The notes beneath the pieces were generated by a model. The model was not told the DNA's origin. It did not search any database and worked only from the letters and a program-made list of their open reading frames with translations. This document shows, piece after piece, positions 24,110 through 35,140 of a DNA stretch of 64,000 nt. Source of the DNA: Babesia bovis T2Bo (lineage: Eukaryota > Apicomplexa > Aconoidasida > Piroplasmida > Babesiidae); NCBI RefSeq assembly GCF_000165395.2, contig NC_010575.1:1163001-1227000 (forward strand), in the 5' to 3' direction. Both the position numbers and the translations under genes were made by a program. Each line of letters opens with the position of its first letter. Positions within the stretch are counted from its first letter, which is position 1.

Positions 24110-25006
24110 CTATGCAGTAGCACTGTCGACGTCCTTTTCAGCTTCACCCTCAGGGACGTTTACAGGCGTTTCAGACGATTCGGTTTCTTCTGGAGCGGGG
24201 GATGCTTCGACTTCCGCAACTACCGGCACAGCTTCGACAGGGCCTTGTTCGGGAGCCATAGTGTCATCAGGAGTGGCGACGTGACCAATGCCAGTAGCAC
24301 TGTCAGGACCCATAGTTGGCAGGGAAACAGGAGGACGAACGGCGTAACCAACAGGCATCCATAGGGTTAGGGTAAGGTCTTTGCCATCGTTCACTTCTTT
24401 AAGAGGCTGGAGGTCATCTTCCATCAAATAACGATTATTAACCAAACGAATGGTATCAACAGTCAAAGGCTCTCTGGAAATATCTATGAATAGGCACATG
24501 GTTTTGAACTTACCCCTTGTTATTGGTGTATCCGTCCAAATAACCTAACAAAATGTTCCGCAGCTTAAGCACATTTTCGTGGTCAAGGACCTTGAGAGTA
24601 AGCTTCTTGGCAAACAACTTCCCAAAAGTAGGACTGAAGTAAAGACCGCAGCAACTGATATCTGCAAATATTATGCTAATATACAAACGAAATACAACCC
24701 ACATTTAATCAAATGTACAGTAACGTTAAGATATTGACGCTCGTAAAGATAGAATGCCAGTTCACGAAGACCAACTGAGTTGTAGTCACTCAATTGTTTA
24801 ACATTCTCCAATTCTTGATGGCCTAAGTAAAGTACAAACTTCTCCTCTGGGTCGCGCTCATCATTGTAGTCGTTTTTCATACATTTGAACTGATTCTCAA
24901 TCAGAATGCAAATACTAGATATAGTAATATCATCGGAAATATTAGTTAATGATAATGTTGCAGGCTCCTTATCACCGAAGTGATTGTTTATAGTAATATT
25001 CACCAT
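24110..25006 (-). CDS. Hypothetical protein with ubiquitin-like-looking segments, three exons
   Basis: Exons 24703-25006, 24514-24661 and 24110-24473, with 41-nt and 40-nt introns, give 271 residues in a consistent frame. The first ATG is at 25006 (MVNITIN). Residues 1-100 show alternating beta and helix segments. A second such block ends LRNILLGYLDGYTN-...-TVDTIRLVNNRYLMEDDLQPLKEVNDGKDLTLTLWM, with the spacing of a ubiquitin fold. The last 80 residues are Pro/Glu/Ala-rich and acidic (EETESSETPVNVPEGEAEKD). I do not recognise the family; the ubiquitin-like reading is inference from pattern only. Confidence 0.6.
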
Positions 25007-25233
25007 GTCGAAGGATCGAAGATTCTTCAAAGACAAAGGAGAAAATTATTGTAATACCAAGAATGGTACTTTAATTCAGCAACAGAATAAAAAGTGCAAT
25101 ATGTTGAATCATTAGCACCACTTTTATGTGCCACCAGCGAGGTATTACGGCGGGATGATCGCGCAAGCTCACAACGCGTGAGCCGTACACACAAAAGTCG
25201 CACAATTTTACGACACTTATGATGCATCAATCA

Positions 25234-25341
25234 ACCTTTGCGCGTTTTTCGGCAAATGTCTGTCTTGGATTCCGTCAATACACGTATAGTCTCCTCGGGG
25301 CACCCAGCTAAACATGGTTTTTCAAGAAGCTCCTGAAACAT
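25234..25341 (-). other. Possible short coding segment (alternative SEC62 last exon or tiny gene)
   Basis: A 36-residue frame from ATG 25341 (MFQELLEKPC...) ends at TGA near 25234 and reads like coding sequence (Cys, Glu and Lys-rich). It could be joined in frame to the penultimate SEC62 exon through a TATGAG acceptor, or it could be an independent small gene. Neither option can be decided from sequence alone. Confidence 0.25.
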
Positions 25342-25379
25342 CGTTGACCATTTAGAAGCATAAACCCACTCTCATACAT

Positions 25380-26844
25380 TCACAGCTGAGCATACACTCT
25401 TTCATCAACTGGTGAAGCGATTTATACCCGCATGCCAATAGGCACTTGTAGTCTGACGATCATTAACAAAGAAACGCAAACACTAACCATCATCATCCAA
25501 ATTGTCTTCTCCGGCCTCCTCAGTGCGTTCCGTTGAGTTGAATTCGGTCTCTAAATCCATGCCAATGGATTTGTATAAGGATGGCTCTTCAGGAACTGCA
25601 AAAAGGGTGTTATCAACGGTGCATAGACATACCAGCAGTCAACTTATTATGACCCCATTCAATAATATCCATAAAAGATTGCTTTGCAAAGTCACCAACA
25701 TCCTTAAGATCATGAGTCTTCCTCAACTCGTTGATAGAGGCTGCATGTAGCTGAAACAGAAGCCACCATGAATCGCCATACCTGCTAGCACAATAGAACA
25801 CAATACACGGCAGCATAACATATAGGTCGCGTCGTTGCGATAGCAAATGCTGTGTAGAGGCTTGAAAGAATCAATCACGCCCAAATCCTCATCAAAAAGG
25901 TTGGGGAATAGCCAAAAGTCGTATCCGAAGAACCAGAATAACAAAAAGAGGATCAGACGCAAAATAATCAGTGTAAACTGCAGGGCTGTCACTGTGAAAC
26001 TTAATATACTAACCAGAATCGATAACAACACTACAGAAGCATACCAAACAGCAAGCTTCAGAGCAAGGGGCCATGCTTGGAACATACAGATTGACTGAAA
26101 CGTATTACCGTTGACTTTTTAAAACCTACAAAAATGCCAACAATCATGGCAGTCAACATCAAATAGTTCCAACGCTGGTTGCCTTCGTATGAAATGATGT
26201 AAAACCCAACAGGATTAAATTCTTGCTTCGCTGTTTTGATCAACCGCTTCGGCCACATTGGGCGGCGGACTGTAACTTTGTAAATAATTAAATGCAACAT
26301 ACATGAACCCGATGATGTCTTCTCTATAGTACCCTCTATCTACAAGAAATGATCCATTTCCTTAAAAACATACCGGTTGATACTGAGCTCGGTAGATAAA
26401 TCCAGCCTCGATCAAAACATTGCAGATGTCGAGCACATTGTCATCATGAGTGATATCTAAGTCGCGCAAGATATTTGGGCACTATTTTGAAAGTTAGACA
26501 GATGAAACAAAACCATACCAGCTTAAACACCGTCTCTTTATTGGCTTCAATCCATTTGGAAATTTCGTCACCACGAGTATATTCAACAGCACGCTTGCCA
26601 ACCTGAAAATATATGTCATTCTGTCTAAAAAAGTAAGTACAATTGTATTAATGCCAGTGTTACGTAAAATTGCCAAACAAAATATACAAAACATGAATGC
26701 ACATACCTCAGCAGCAGATTTTACCTTGATTCCTCCGTTAAGCAGAGCTTCCATTAAAGCCACCGTCTCCTTTCGCAATGTATCCTCATTCTGATGCGTT
26801 GTTAAACTCACCGAACATACAATAAAACATACCTTGGAGGCCAT
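25380..26844 (-). CDS. SEC62: SEC62, protein translocation into the ER, multi-exon
   Basis: Partner of the Sec61/Sec63 translocon for post-translational import. The first exon is only MASK (ATG at 26844, donor GTATGT). Later exons give NEDTLRKETVALMEALLNGG and KVKSAAE, then GKRAVEYTRGDEISKWIEAN, a typical Sec62 N-terminus. Two membrane helices follow (NYLMLTAMIVGIFVGF, and the stretch through LFLLFWFFG). The diagnostic lumenal/cytosolic block FWLFPNLFDEDLGVIDSFKPLHS matches the family strongly. The tail is acidic (FNSTERTEEAGEDNLDDD). The last exon probably ends at 25380 (VDERVYAQL), but an alternative 3' exon exists. All introns are about 35 nt or slightly longer. Confidence 0.88.
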
Positions 26845-27184
26845 CTTGATATACAATTTACATTAACGCAGATATATCCCATACAGTACAAAACATTAAT
26901 GGAAAATAATTGGAATCTCCTAAAGAGGACGAGTGGATACGCAATGAAAAGGGATACAGAAGATTGAATTAGTGTGTCTTGTTCTTGGGCCACCCAAAGC
27001 TGCTGTAGAATCGACATATACCTAAGTAGAGAAACATATAAACAACTGAAAACCAAGTTGATTTATACGGTTTTTTATTACGAATCTGTATTCACGGGTG
27101 TGTATAACTTTCGGTGACTAATGGACTCTTATGATGCGTTCGGTGTTTCAATTAGTCTGATCAATATGTACAAAACGATGCAAC
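26845..27184. other. Divergent intergenic spacer, about 340 bp
   Basis: Shared promoter region between SEC62 (minus) and bL20 (plus). No other feature is seen. Confidence 0.4.
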
Positions 27185-27550
27185 ATGAAGATACCACGTA
27201 ACATTGTTTTTCAAGTTGCGAAAGGATTTAGAGGACGAAGTAAGGGTTGCATTAAACTAGCATCTACACGAGCAGCGAGAGCTTTATTATACTCTTTCAA
27301 TGCCAGAAGGAAACGACACACATATGTACGTATACACTGGACTGCCACTATTAATCGAGCTGCTAGAGAATGGAATCTTACATATTCTAGATTCATTGGC
27401 GCCTTGACGAATCTTAATTGCTGGCTCAACAGAAAGTCGTTATTCATCCTTTCACTAAATGAGCCAGTTACGTTCAAGGCACTAGTTGACGAGTCTAAAT
27501 ATGCTCTAAGTGAACCTAGGTCCAAAGTACGAGATATAAGCAACTTGTGA
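27185..27550 (+). CDS. Ribosomal protein bL20 (organellar)
   Basis: 121 residues, the usual length for bL20, which binds 23S-type rRNA and acts early in large-subunit assembly. Conserved features are FQVAKGFRGRSKGCIKLA, then the NARRKRHTYVRIHW-type basic stretch, INRAAREWNLTYSRFIGALTN and LNRKSLFIL. Being bacterial-type in a eukaryote, it should work in the mitochondrion or apicoplast. There is no long bipartite leader, so the mitochondrion is the more likely site. Start is ATG 27185. Confidence 0.88.
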   Translation: MKIPRNIVFQVAKGFRGRSKGCIKLASTRAARALLYSFNARRKRHTYVRIHWTATINRAAREWNLTYSRFIGALTNLNCWLNRKSLFILSLNEPVTFKALVDESKYALSEPRSKVRDISNL

Positions 27551-27808
27551 CAAGTTTTAAAGACAGCATCTTCACGTCGCATGAGGTAGAAACAATATTT
27601 ATCTGCGTTCACTCTTTAATTGACACAATTAAGTGCGCAGTTGAATTACTTATCGCAATTTATTACTTACACACGCCGTCAATATTAAGTAGAAACACCA
27701 AATTTCAATGATTCTGTGTGCTTGTGAAACCAAGTGTTATACCGCTAGATTTTGGAAATAGCATTCTTACAATAATGTAATCAAATCTATAAACATTAAA
27801 ACTGTAAT

Positions 27809-30800
27809 TTAAAGGTTGTTTAAGTATTCGGCTACATTTGAAGCGCCCATAATCTTCCGCGTAATTTCTCCGCTCTCCATGAACCATATTTGATTGCAGG
27901 AGCGCAGAGCGCGTAAGTCATGAGCAACAATGAAAGTTGTGCAATGCTTGAAATATAAATCCACTAAATCGTAAACAGGTATGCACTTATCAGGCACAAC
28001 GTCTACGTGTTCGCCTTCTTGGGCATCATTTTCTCCGCAATTTTCAGACGGAGGCTCATCAATCAACAACAAACGATAATGATTGCGATAAAGAAAGAGA
28101 CGCGATAAGGTTAGCATACGTAGCTGTGAAGAAGTAAAGCAAGGGCCAGATTGATCTTTGCCATATACTTTGGCCTTCGTCTTTTTGGTTTCCACTGTGA
28201 AACCCTCTTCTTTCACTTGCTTCAAGCAAATGATTGGAATAACAACATACAACCCTCTCGCTATTTTAAGATTCTCATCAACAAGAACTGCATCCAAAAA
28301 TCTGGTTGGATGCAAAGTCTTCACCATATCAAGTAAACCACAGCATTCTAGAGCACTTATGATCTCATCATCTGAGTACAACATACGAGGGTCAAGGAAC
28401 CTACGAAGTGTCCAACCCTTAAAAACAAATGGAATTTGGGGCAATATACCAACGATCTGACGTACAATGCCACGAGGTATGGTATTCAAATCTCGCCCGT
28501 CAAGCAAAAGTTGGCCGTCGCGATTCCTTGCAATATTCTGTAAGGAGCGGAATAACGTTGTCTTTCCTGCTCCAGTGCGACCCACGATACCAACTACGTC
28601 ACCAGCTGTTGCCGTGGCATTAAGGTTCTTTAAAATATATGTTGCCGGGCCTTTGCCCGATGAACCCATATATGTAACAGATACATTGTCCAACGTCAAC
28701 GTAGAATGATCACCAGGAAGATATGAAGCGACGTCAACAAACTGCATACGGGGTCTATAACACAACGTAGTCCAGACAGATCTGTATCTACGTTTCACAC
28801 AGTTCCGGAACTCAAATTTACGACGACGAAGCAGATCAGCTTTTCCTTTCTCTACTATTGCGTTGCTCGCTTTCGCACTATTATACAAGACAATTTCATC
28901 CATGCTGTCAAACTTTTCTTTCAAGCTGTACTTGCCACGGAGAAGATAGTTTTCGTACCGGGACATAGAGCAAAGCATACGCTCACAAAGAGCATACTTG
29001 GCCACACATTGCGTAATTAACCCGTTGAGCTCTAATAAAAGAGTTACAATAAGACCAAGGTTCGCAATTTGAAGTTCCTTGCCTGCTACGGCAGTAAAAC
29101 TGATCAACATAACCGTAACTACAAAAATGGTAAAGGAAGTAACCAACTTGATTATAACCATAATCCATAAAGGTACACATTTCTTCATAAAACGAGTCCG
29201 AATATATAATTCAGAGCTAGCATACAAATATTCCATGCACATGCCCTCACGACGATAACTGCGGAAAAGGGCTGAACCTCCAGCAATGTTTAAATATGTC
29301 GTGTTGATCTTGGCAAGGGCATCAAACATGAAGCATTGAAGATGATTGGTGGCCTTCAAGTGGTATCGGAAAACCTTGAAATAAATGAAATAGAATATAA
29401 GAATTGGTATAGGAATTATTATAGGAGCGGCAGAACACATCGTGCCGAAATGTATTGCAAGCCTTAACAATGACATAATAGAAAACAAAAAGGCTTTGCC
29501 TAAAATGTCATCGATGAAGAACAAATCACCTGATAATAAGGTAATGACTTCACCAACCGACTTTTTCAGCGGCAACTCTGTGCTACTCCTAAAAAATAAA
29601 GATTTCAAAGCAAATATGTGGAGCTTCTGTGAACCAAAAAGATTGCCAACGGAGGTAAACATATAACTGCCATACATAGTAATGATATATGCAATTGAGA
29701 ATCCAATAATCAGCCGCAACAAGTGTGCATTGTCCTCTAATATCTTGAGCTTGTCATCCTTTGTTAGATTACAGTCTGTAAGTGGCTTTAGAGCATCCGA
29801 CCAGTTAGCAAGCAATATAGAATTAACTTTATCGAAAGTAATACCTGCTATTAACATCACCAAAACAGCTGTACAAAGAATGTATCCCACTGTTGATATA
29901 TATGCTTTGTACGCCCGGCGCATATCGGAGGGATCAGGTGCAGCCTCGTTGGGGTTATTAGCATTAGCTACTGGTCTACCCGTACGAGGAACTTTAGTAA
30001 GTGCTGTACGATCAGGGTTATATATATTGGTGTTAAGAACTGCATTTGGAATGGTACTTAACGCTTTGGGGGTGCACAATCTTGAAGACGCATCAGGAGA
30101 GACATTGGCCGAAGAAACCGCAGATTCCTCAGATGTTATAGCGGTCCCTACTCTACCAACACAAGTAAATCCGTTAGTATCTAAACGGTATAAAGGAATT
30201 TCAACAACATCTCTGCAATTTATACCATCAAAAACAGTATCAGATATAACCCTAGACACAGTCAAAATTACTGCGACGTCATCACGCACTAGTAATCCAG
30301 TCCGTTTGTTAAACAAGTTGTTGAATACCAATTTGGTCACATTCGGATCCAGGCCGTGGAATGGTTCATCTAGGCACACCAAGAAACAGCAACGGTTCTC
30401 CAGTTGTTCATTAGCTTTGCTGAATATCATATAGGCATAAAGGGCCCTAGCCAGACCCACTCTAACACGTTGCCCACCACTCAGTGAGTAACCTTGCTCA
30501 GAAATGACACGTGAATCTCCATGAGCCCATGATCTAAAGTCCTTCTCTAATTCAACGCAACGTATGACTCTCTTGTAAATCTCTTCATCAAAAATGTGCC
30601 CAAATGTTATAATAGATCTAATGCTACCGCTTGGAAGCCATATATCTTGTGAGCTGTAAAAAATGGGCATACCAGTGGACAAGGGTGCCACTGCCATCTT
30701 TCCCTCTGTTAAACTCATCTCACCATTTATTGCTTTTAAAAGACTTGATTTACCACAACCTTGGTTTCCGGTAACAATGCAAATATCCTTACGTTTTAAT

Positions 30801-32404
30801 ATAAAACTGATATTCTTCAGTTGTGGCGATGTATCGGAAGTAGCACGCATGCATTCCTCGTACGTGTTGTACCAGGCGAAAGAAGCTTTGTCAAACAGTA
30901 CAAGTGTGTCATCGGACGGTAAAGAAAGTGCCATTTGATCATAGGTGTTTATCTTTGGCGAATCCTGTGGTCGCTTTGAAATGTCGGTGCCTAAATAATA
31001 ATTTGGAGAACATGTATTCAAGAATTTATCCACACGAACAAGGCAAACGATAGCCTCCATAAAGTATTTTACTGTATTGGGAAAGTTTTCAGTTGCCTTA
31101 GTCAATTTGCTAATGATAAACATAATTGTCATAGGAGCACTGGCATCAAAGCGGCAAACGTCCAATGTAGATGTAACATCTCTTAGATAGTCTTTTATCA
31201 TCACCAAAAATATGATTGTGCCAATAGTTACCGTCAAAGATGAATTTATGGCATACAAAACACTACGTGTGAACAACACAGCCATTTCGTCATCTCGGGA
31301 ATTCTGTACGATGTTGTACCCAACATCCTCCAAACCCATGAATTTTATAATGTCCATATTCCCTAGTACATTTGAGGTTTTAGAGTAACGATAATCCTTC
31401 GATCTAATTGAATGCATATAAGCAAAACCATTTATAACCTCAAGTAAACTGCTCATCAAAACGGTTCCCGTTAATATCAAGGCACAAGTCAGAATGTCAA
31501 CACCAATTTTTGTTCGAATAATAATAATAGATGTAATGAACGTAGTGAACAAACGTACACAGATGATCATGCCATCAACAGGAAGCATAAGACAATAAGT
31601 GTCTAACAAAAGGAATGTGTACATTTGTGGGCTTAAATCCTTATTTTGATACCTACGAGCAGGACAGCGTAAAGGATTTTCTCCGCATTCTGCATTCCCA
31701 CATGGCCAAGAATGAACTACACCTTTACATTTTGCCAGGGTGTTATGTCCTATTGAGCCTAAATTGTATGCACGTCGGTGACACATGCTGTGCTGGAAAA
31801 GTGTAATGGATATTGACGCCTCCATAACAGACTCTAGACGAGAGGTGTGGAATGTAAGATGCTGTTCCAATAACGACACTACCAATTCCAGAACGGCAAT
31901 AAGACCTGCATAAAATACAATAGAAAGATAAACCTTTTCCTTTGCTGATAATAACACCAGCAATTTCTTGAGGAATATTGACATTCCAACACTCGCTACA
32001 TTAACAGCAATATTAGCCAAAAGAATTAGAAAAATACGAAAACCATAGGTTAGTAAAAGAGCACGGAGGATAATAAAACGTGCCGTTTTAGTGGTTATAG
32101 TGGCGGAATCACCAGGTTTGTCCTTGTCTTTAGCAAACTCCGCTTTAAGAATACCATCACTAACGTGCTTCGAAAGTATAGGTTGCCATTCTTTTATTTG
32201 ATCGTTTTTAGGAAGAGGGTGGAGATTCTCAAAGTTAAAATTTGGTTTTCCGATATTCTCGACCCAGTAACGAATCCAAACAAAAAACAGGCGGCGGAAA
32301 AAACTCACATTGTCATATATATTTTTCTTCGGTGGCGGAGGAATTCCCTCTTCCGATCCTTCCATTGGAGCGGAATGAACATCTTCGTCATGCCCAGTTG
32401 CCAT
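27809..32404 (-). CDS. ABCC (MRP-type) full ABC transporter
   Basis: 1531 residues, one exon, layout TMD1-NBD1-TMD2-NBD2. NBD1 has Walker A GNQGCGKSS, signature LSGGQRVRVGLARALYA and Walker B LVCLDEP, but the switch His is replaced (ILTVSRV). NBD2 has Walker A GRTGAGKTT, Walker B LLLIDEP and H-loop VAHDL, but its signature is degenerate (FTSSQLRMLTLSR) and carries an insertion of about 25 residues before it. So one composite site (NBD2 Walker with NBD1 signature) is intact and the other is degenerate, as in the ABCC subfamily. It probably exports organic anions or conjugates from the plasma or an internal membrane. The substrate cannot be predicted. Confidence 0.92.
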   Translation of the reverse strand: MATGHDEDVHSAPMEGSEEGIPPPPKKNIYDNVSFFRRLFFVWIRYWVENIGKPNFNFENLHPLPKNDQIKEWQPILSKHVSDGILKAEFAKDKDKPGDSATITTKTARFIILRALLLTYGFRIFLILLANIAVNVASVGMSIFLKKLLVLLSAKEKVYLSIVFYAGLIAVLELVVSLLEQHLTFHTSRLESVMEASISITLFQHSMCHRRAYNLGSIGHNTLAKCKGVVHSWPCGNAECGENPLRCPARRYQNKDLSPQMYTFLLLDTYCLMLPVDGMIICVRLFTTFITSIIIIRTKIGVDILTCALILTGTVLMSSLLEVINGFAYMHSIRSKDYRYSKTSNVLGNMDIIKFMGLEDVGYNIVQNSRDDEMAVLFTRSVLYAINSSLTVTIGTIIFLVMIKDYLRDVTSTLDVCRFDASAPMTIMFIISKLTKATENFPNTVKYFMEAIVCLVRVDKFLNTCSPNYYLGTDISKRPQDSPKINTYDQMALSLPSDDTLVLFDKASFAWYNTYEECMRATSDTSPQLKNISFILKRKDICIVTGNQGCGKSSLLKAINGEMSLTEGKMAVAPLSTGMPIFYSSQDIWLPSGSIRSIITFGHIFDEEIYKRVIRCVELEKDFRSWAHGDSRVISEQGYSLSGGQRVRVGLARALYAYMIFSKANEQLENRCCFLVCLDEPFHGLDPNVTKLVFNNLFNKRTGLLVRDDVAVILTVSRVISDTVFDGINCRDVVEIPLYRLDTNGFTCVGRVGTAITSEESAVSSANVSPDASSRLCTPKALSTIPNAVLNTNIYNPDRTALTKVPRTGRPVANANNPNEAAPDPSDMRRAYKAYISTVGYILCTAVLVMLIAGITFDKVNSILLANWSDALKPLTDCNLTKDDKLKILEDNAHLLRLIIGFSIAYIITMYGSYMFTSVGNLFGSQKLHIFALKSLFFRSSTELPLKKSVGEVITLLSGDLFFIDDILGKAFLFSIMSLLRLAIHFGTMCSAAPIIIPIPILIFYFIYFKVFRYHLKATNHLQCFMFDALAKINTTYLNIAGGSALFRSYRREGMCMEYLYASSELYIRTRFMKKCVPLWIMVIIKLVTSFTIFVVTVMLISFTAVAGKELQIANLGLIVTLLLELNGLITQCVAKYALCERMLCSMSRYENYLLRGKYSLKEKFDSMDEIVLYNSAKASNAIVEKGKADLLRRRKFEFRNCVKRRYRSVWTTLCYRPRMQFVDVASYLPGDHSTLTLDNVSVTYMGSSGKGPATYILKNLNATATAGDVVGIVGRTGAGKTTLFRSLQNIARNRDGQLLLDGRDLNTIPRGIVRQIVGILPQIPFVFKGWTLRRFLDPRMLYSDDEIISALECCGLLDMVKTLHPTRFLDAVLVDENLKIARGLYVVIPIICLKQVKEEGFTVETKKTKAKVYGKDQSGPCFTSSQLRMLTLSRLFLYRNHYRLLLIDEPPSENCGENDAQEGEHVDVVPDKCIPVYDLVDLYFKHCTTFIVAHDLRALRSCNQIWFMESGEITRKIMGASNVAEYLNNL

Positions 32405-33811
32405 ATTGAAGACAGCAATATTTTATAGCAACATATGACTCTGAAATCAGGATCCTAGAGGAAATTCCTAAAAGGGTGTATCGTATTGATGTTGTATTCA
32501 CACACGGGCTTTAAGTCATAAAATGCCAATGTGGCAAAGTTACAAGGTAACCTATTGCCCCAATAACATCATATTTATACGATACCTACAGATTAGCCCA
32601 TAACAGAGCCTGCATAAAGGGCATTCCGGGGTATTACCATCGCTGCAGTTGAAAGATAAACCCCCATAAAATGCATTAAAAAGCAACGTTATAAGACGCG
32701 AAGCACGTCAATTTAGACAGTATTCTGAGTAATTTTAACTTTAAAAGGGTACATTGAGCGTAAGGGTCATGTAAAACATTCGTCTAAATGCGTATTCAAA
32801 GGTAAAGATATAGGCGTGTCTTTTGTTAATTTACACACTAACCATGAATGCAATGCTTTTATGTTTTGTGTATTGTTTTTACTAACTAACAAATTGGCCT
32901 GTCGGTATATCACAGTGACGATATTCCCAATCCAATGCTCGATTTTGTTGTACATACGTCCTGCACTTTAAATAGGTTCACCTGCATTTTTCCAAAGGTA
33001 TATTAAGATCAGTTGGCCGACGATTTTATTGTTGTAACGTGTATAGCTCGATCGGTTTTTAAATTGATTATATTGTCAGTTGTTCTCCAAAACTGATTGC
33101 TTGTCATATTGCTGTGGCGTATTAATCCAACGTATCGTTAGCCGCGTATACCCAAACGTCTAAAGACATTGTTGACGTTAATCTATAGGTTTTTACGGAT
33201 ATGTATCCTACTTTTGATACAACGATAGCTTCGATATGCCGTTCTATATATCCCTTGCGTAAATTGTATGCATATACATTTCGAATCTTTTATTTTTGCC
33301 ATATGTATTTTCAAAAGTATCGTTGCAAGTCATCGTGGTGAGCATTTCCCACGAAATGACACAAAGTAGAGGCATCCTTTCTACAGCAGTCCACTATAAA
33401 ATTAGGTATCTAGGGGCGCCATACGTCCGTATTGGCTCATCTATCATTGAATTTATGGGCTAAATTTTTTGGAAAATCATTTATTTTGCCAAATGTGACA
33501 TCAATATTTAAAGAATAGATACTCAACTATTGCTACTGATTATGTAATAAAATCATTAGACAATATAAAATTTTGGCAGCCGTCGCTTATATAGTTTTGA
33601 TATGCCTTCTTATGTGTTAATGTATCTGTTCAGTAACGTGTATATTCCAACGAATGACGTTTTAATGAAATCTTCATTAATAGCCCGCTACGTACATTTA
33701 GATATATTGTAGTGAAGTGAATGGATAGCGCAAGCAAAATACAAAAGACGATTGGAAAATGCGCTTCGATTCTCGTCTAAACTATCTACACTTATTGATA
33801 CAGAGATCCAT
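32405..33811. other. Intergenic region at the edge of the duplicated cluster, about 1.4 kb
   Basis: AT-rich sequence between the ABC transporter and the first duplicated block. Only frames shorter than 65 codons without recognisable character are present. A short frame MDSASKIQKT... at 33721 is followed by a stop, and a CAG acceptor-like site lies at about 33800. They do not convincingly restore the missing 5' end of the next gene. Confidence 0.4.
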
Positions 33812-33936
33812 CTATCCCCTACCCAGTCGAGAGTTTCGAAGGGAGTTTCTATGGTGGAGGTCGATTCAGACTGATACATTCAAGTACACCTAGTATAACC
33901 CTAGTCAAATACGGTAACCTCACAATCTTCAACAAT

Positions 33937-35140
33937 ATGTCTGGCATGAACAACGCATTGGATGTATACGTCCAGGAATACAGGCGTGGTATTGGCCTGA
34001 TTGTATCCGTCATCGATGTGGATAGGACTACTAATGAATTTGGGCATATAAGGCATTTCGAGATTGTGGACGACCAGCTAATATTGATTAACCGGGCGAG
34101 GAAGCTTGATTTCGTGAGCGGACCCATATCACTGGTGATTGACTTGAAGAGTACCCAGTTGAACCCCCTTGTAATAAAGACGACCAACGGAACCAATATA
34201 CAGTACCGCTTGACCAAACATTGCAATGCAAAAATGAGAGACTCCATAAGCCGTATACGAGGGCGTAACGATGTTTTCCTGATATCCCCTATTCTGAACA
34301 TAGACTGGTTGTACCAAACCCCTGGAAGTCCCCAATCATTAATTAGTTCACACAGTGTTAAAGTAGATGTGGACGTAGTATTGCAACACTTTACATTGTG
34401 GATCAAACATAATGGTTACGTAGGTAACTACACGTTGAGTCTGCCTCCAGTAGTGAACGGTATGTTCAAGGCACAGCACATACTGGACCCTTCATACCGC
34501 AATGTCCGTATGACTCCAACGGGTGGCGCCAGGAGTACAAGTCCACTTGAGATTGACGTTTCCAGGTTTGATAATAGTTCACCCGAGGTCATTGTTGTAG
34601 CCAACCTTAGGAGGGGTTGCTGGCTGTACAGGCAATACTGCATTGTGCCATTTCCGTACCCCGAACAAGTCGTCAGAGTTACCAACTCACAAGTCCAGAC
34701 TGTCATTTATGAATCTAGTGACGTGCTTGTAACGCATGTGGAGGTGTTTGACCACGTTGTTCATGGGTGGGAGTACGTGGTGGTGAACACGATGAAGGTA
34801 TATGACACTGATATCAAGGACGAGTTTCACACAGTGACAGTGCGAGAGGTTTTCAAGCGTATGGATGGCCAAGGTCCCAATGCATATTGTGACTTGAGCA
34901 AGTTATGTCGGTGCCCGTACGTGAAGATGCTCTATAACATTAGCATATGGGAACAGAGTTGTCTCAACGTTGACGTACATGACTTCGTAGATAGTGACTG
35001 CAAAGCCGTAGAGTGCTCGTGAGTTCAAGGTATAATCTGCCTGTGTACATATGGTAGCCTCAGTGTATCCATTTGATATAGTGCTAACCACTAACTGCAG
35101 GCTACATCTCTCATTGCACCAATGTTACACAATCTGGTAA
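33937..35140 (+). pseudogene. 5'-truncated copy of the duplicated secreted protein gene
   Basis: Matches the gene at 40588 from its residue 36 onward but lacks the signal peptide and start. Upstream of the breakpoint (33812) the frame meets a TGA within eight codons. The first internal ATG is 33937. The 82-nt intron (35019-35100) and short last exon are intact. The remaining reading frame has no premature stop, so it is either a very young pseudogene or expressed from an unseen upstream exon. It differs from the other copy by two amino acids (SPL versus GHL near 34540). Confidence 0.7.

Noticed and set aside
29682..30434. 250-codon plus-strand frame opposite the ABC transporter
   Set aside because: Covers the NBD1 signature and linker region of the transporter on the other strand; no independent evidence.
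33849..34406. 185-codon minus-strand frame, repeated at 40728-41285
   Set aside because: It lies wholly antisense to the secreted protein gene, is repeated only because the locus is duplicated, and has no family features.
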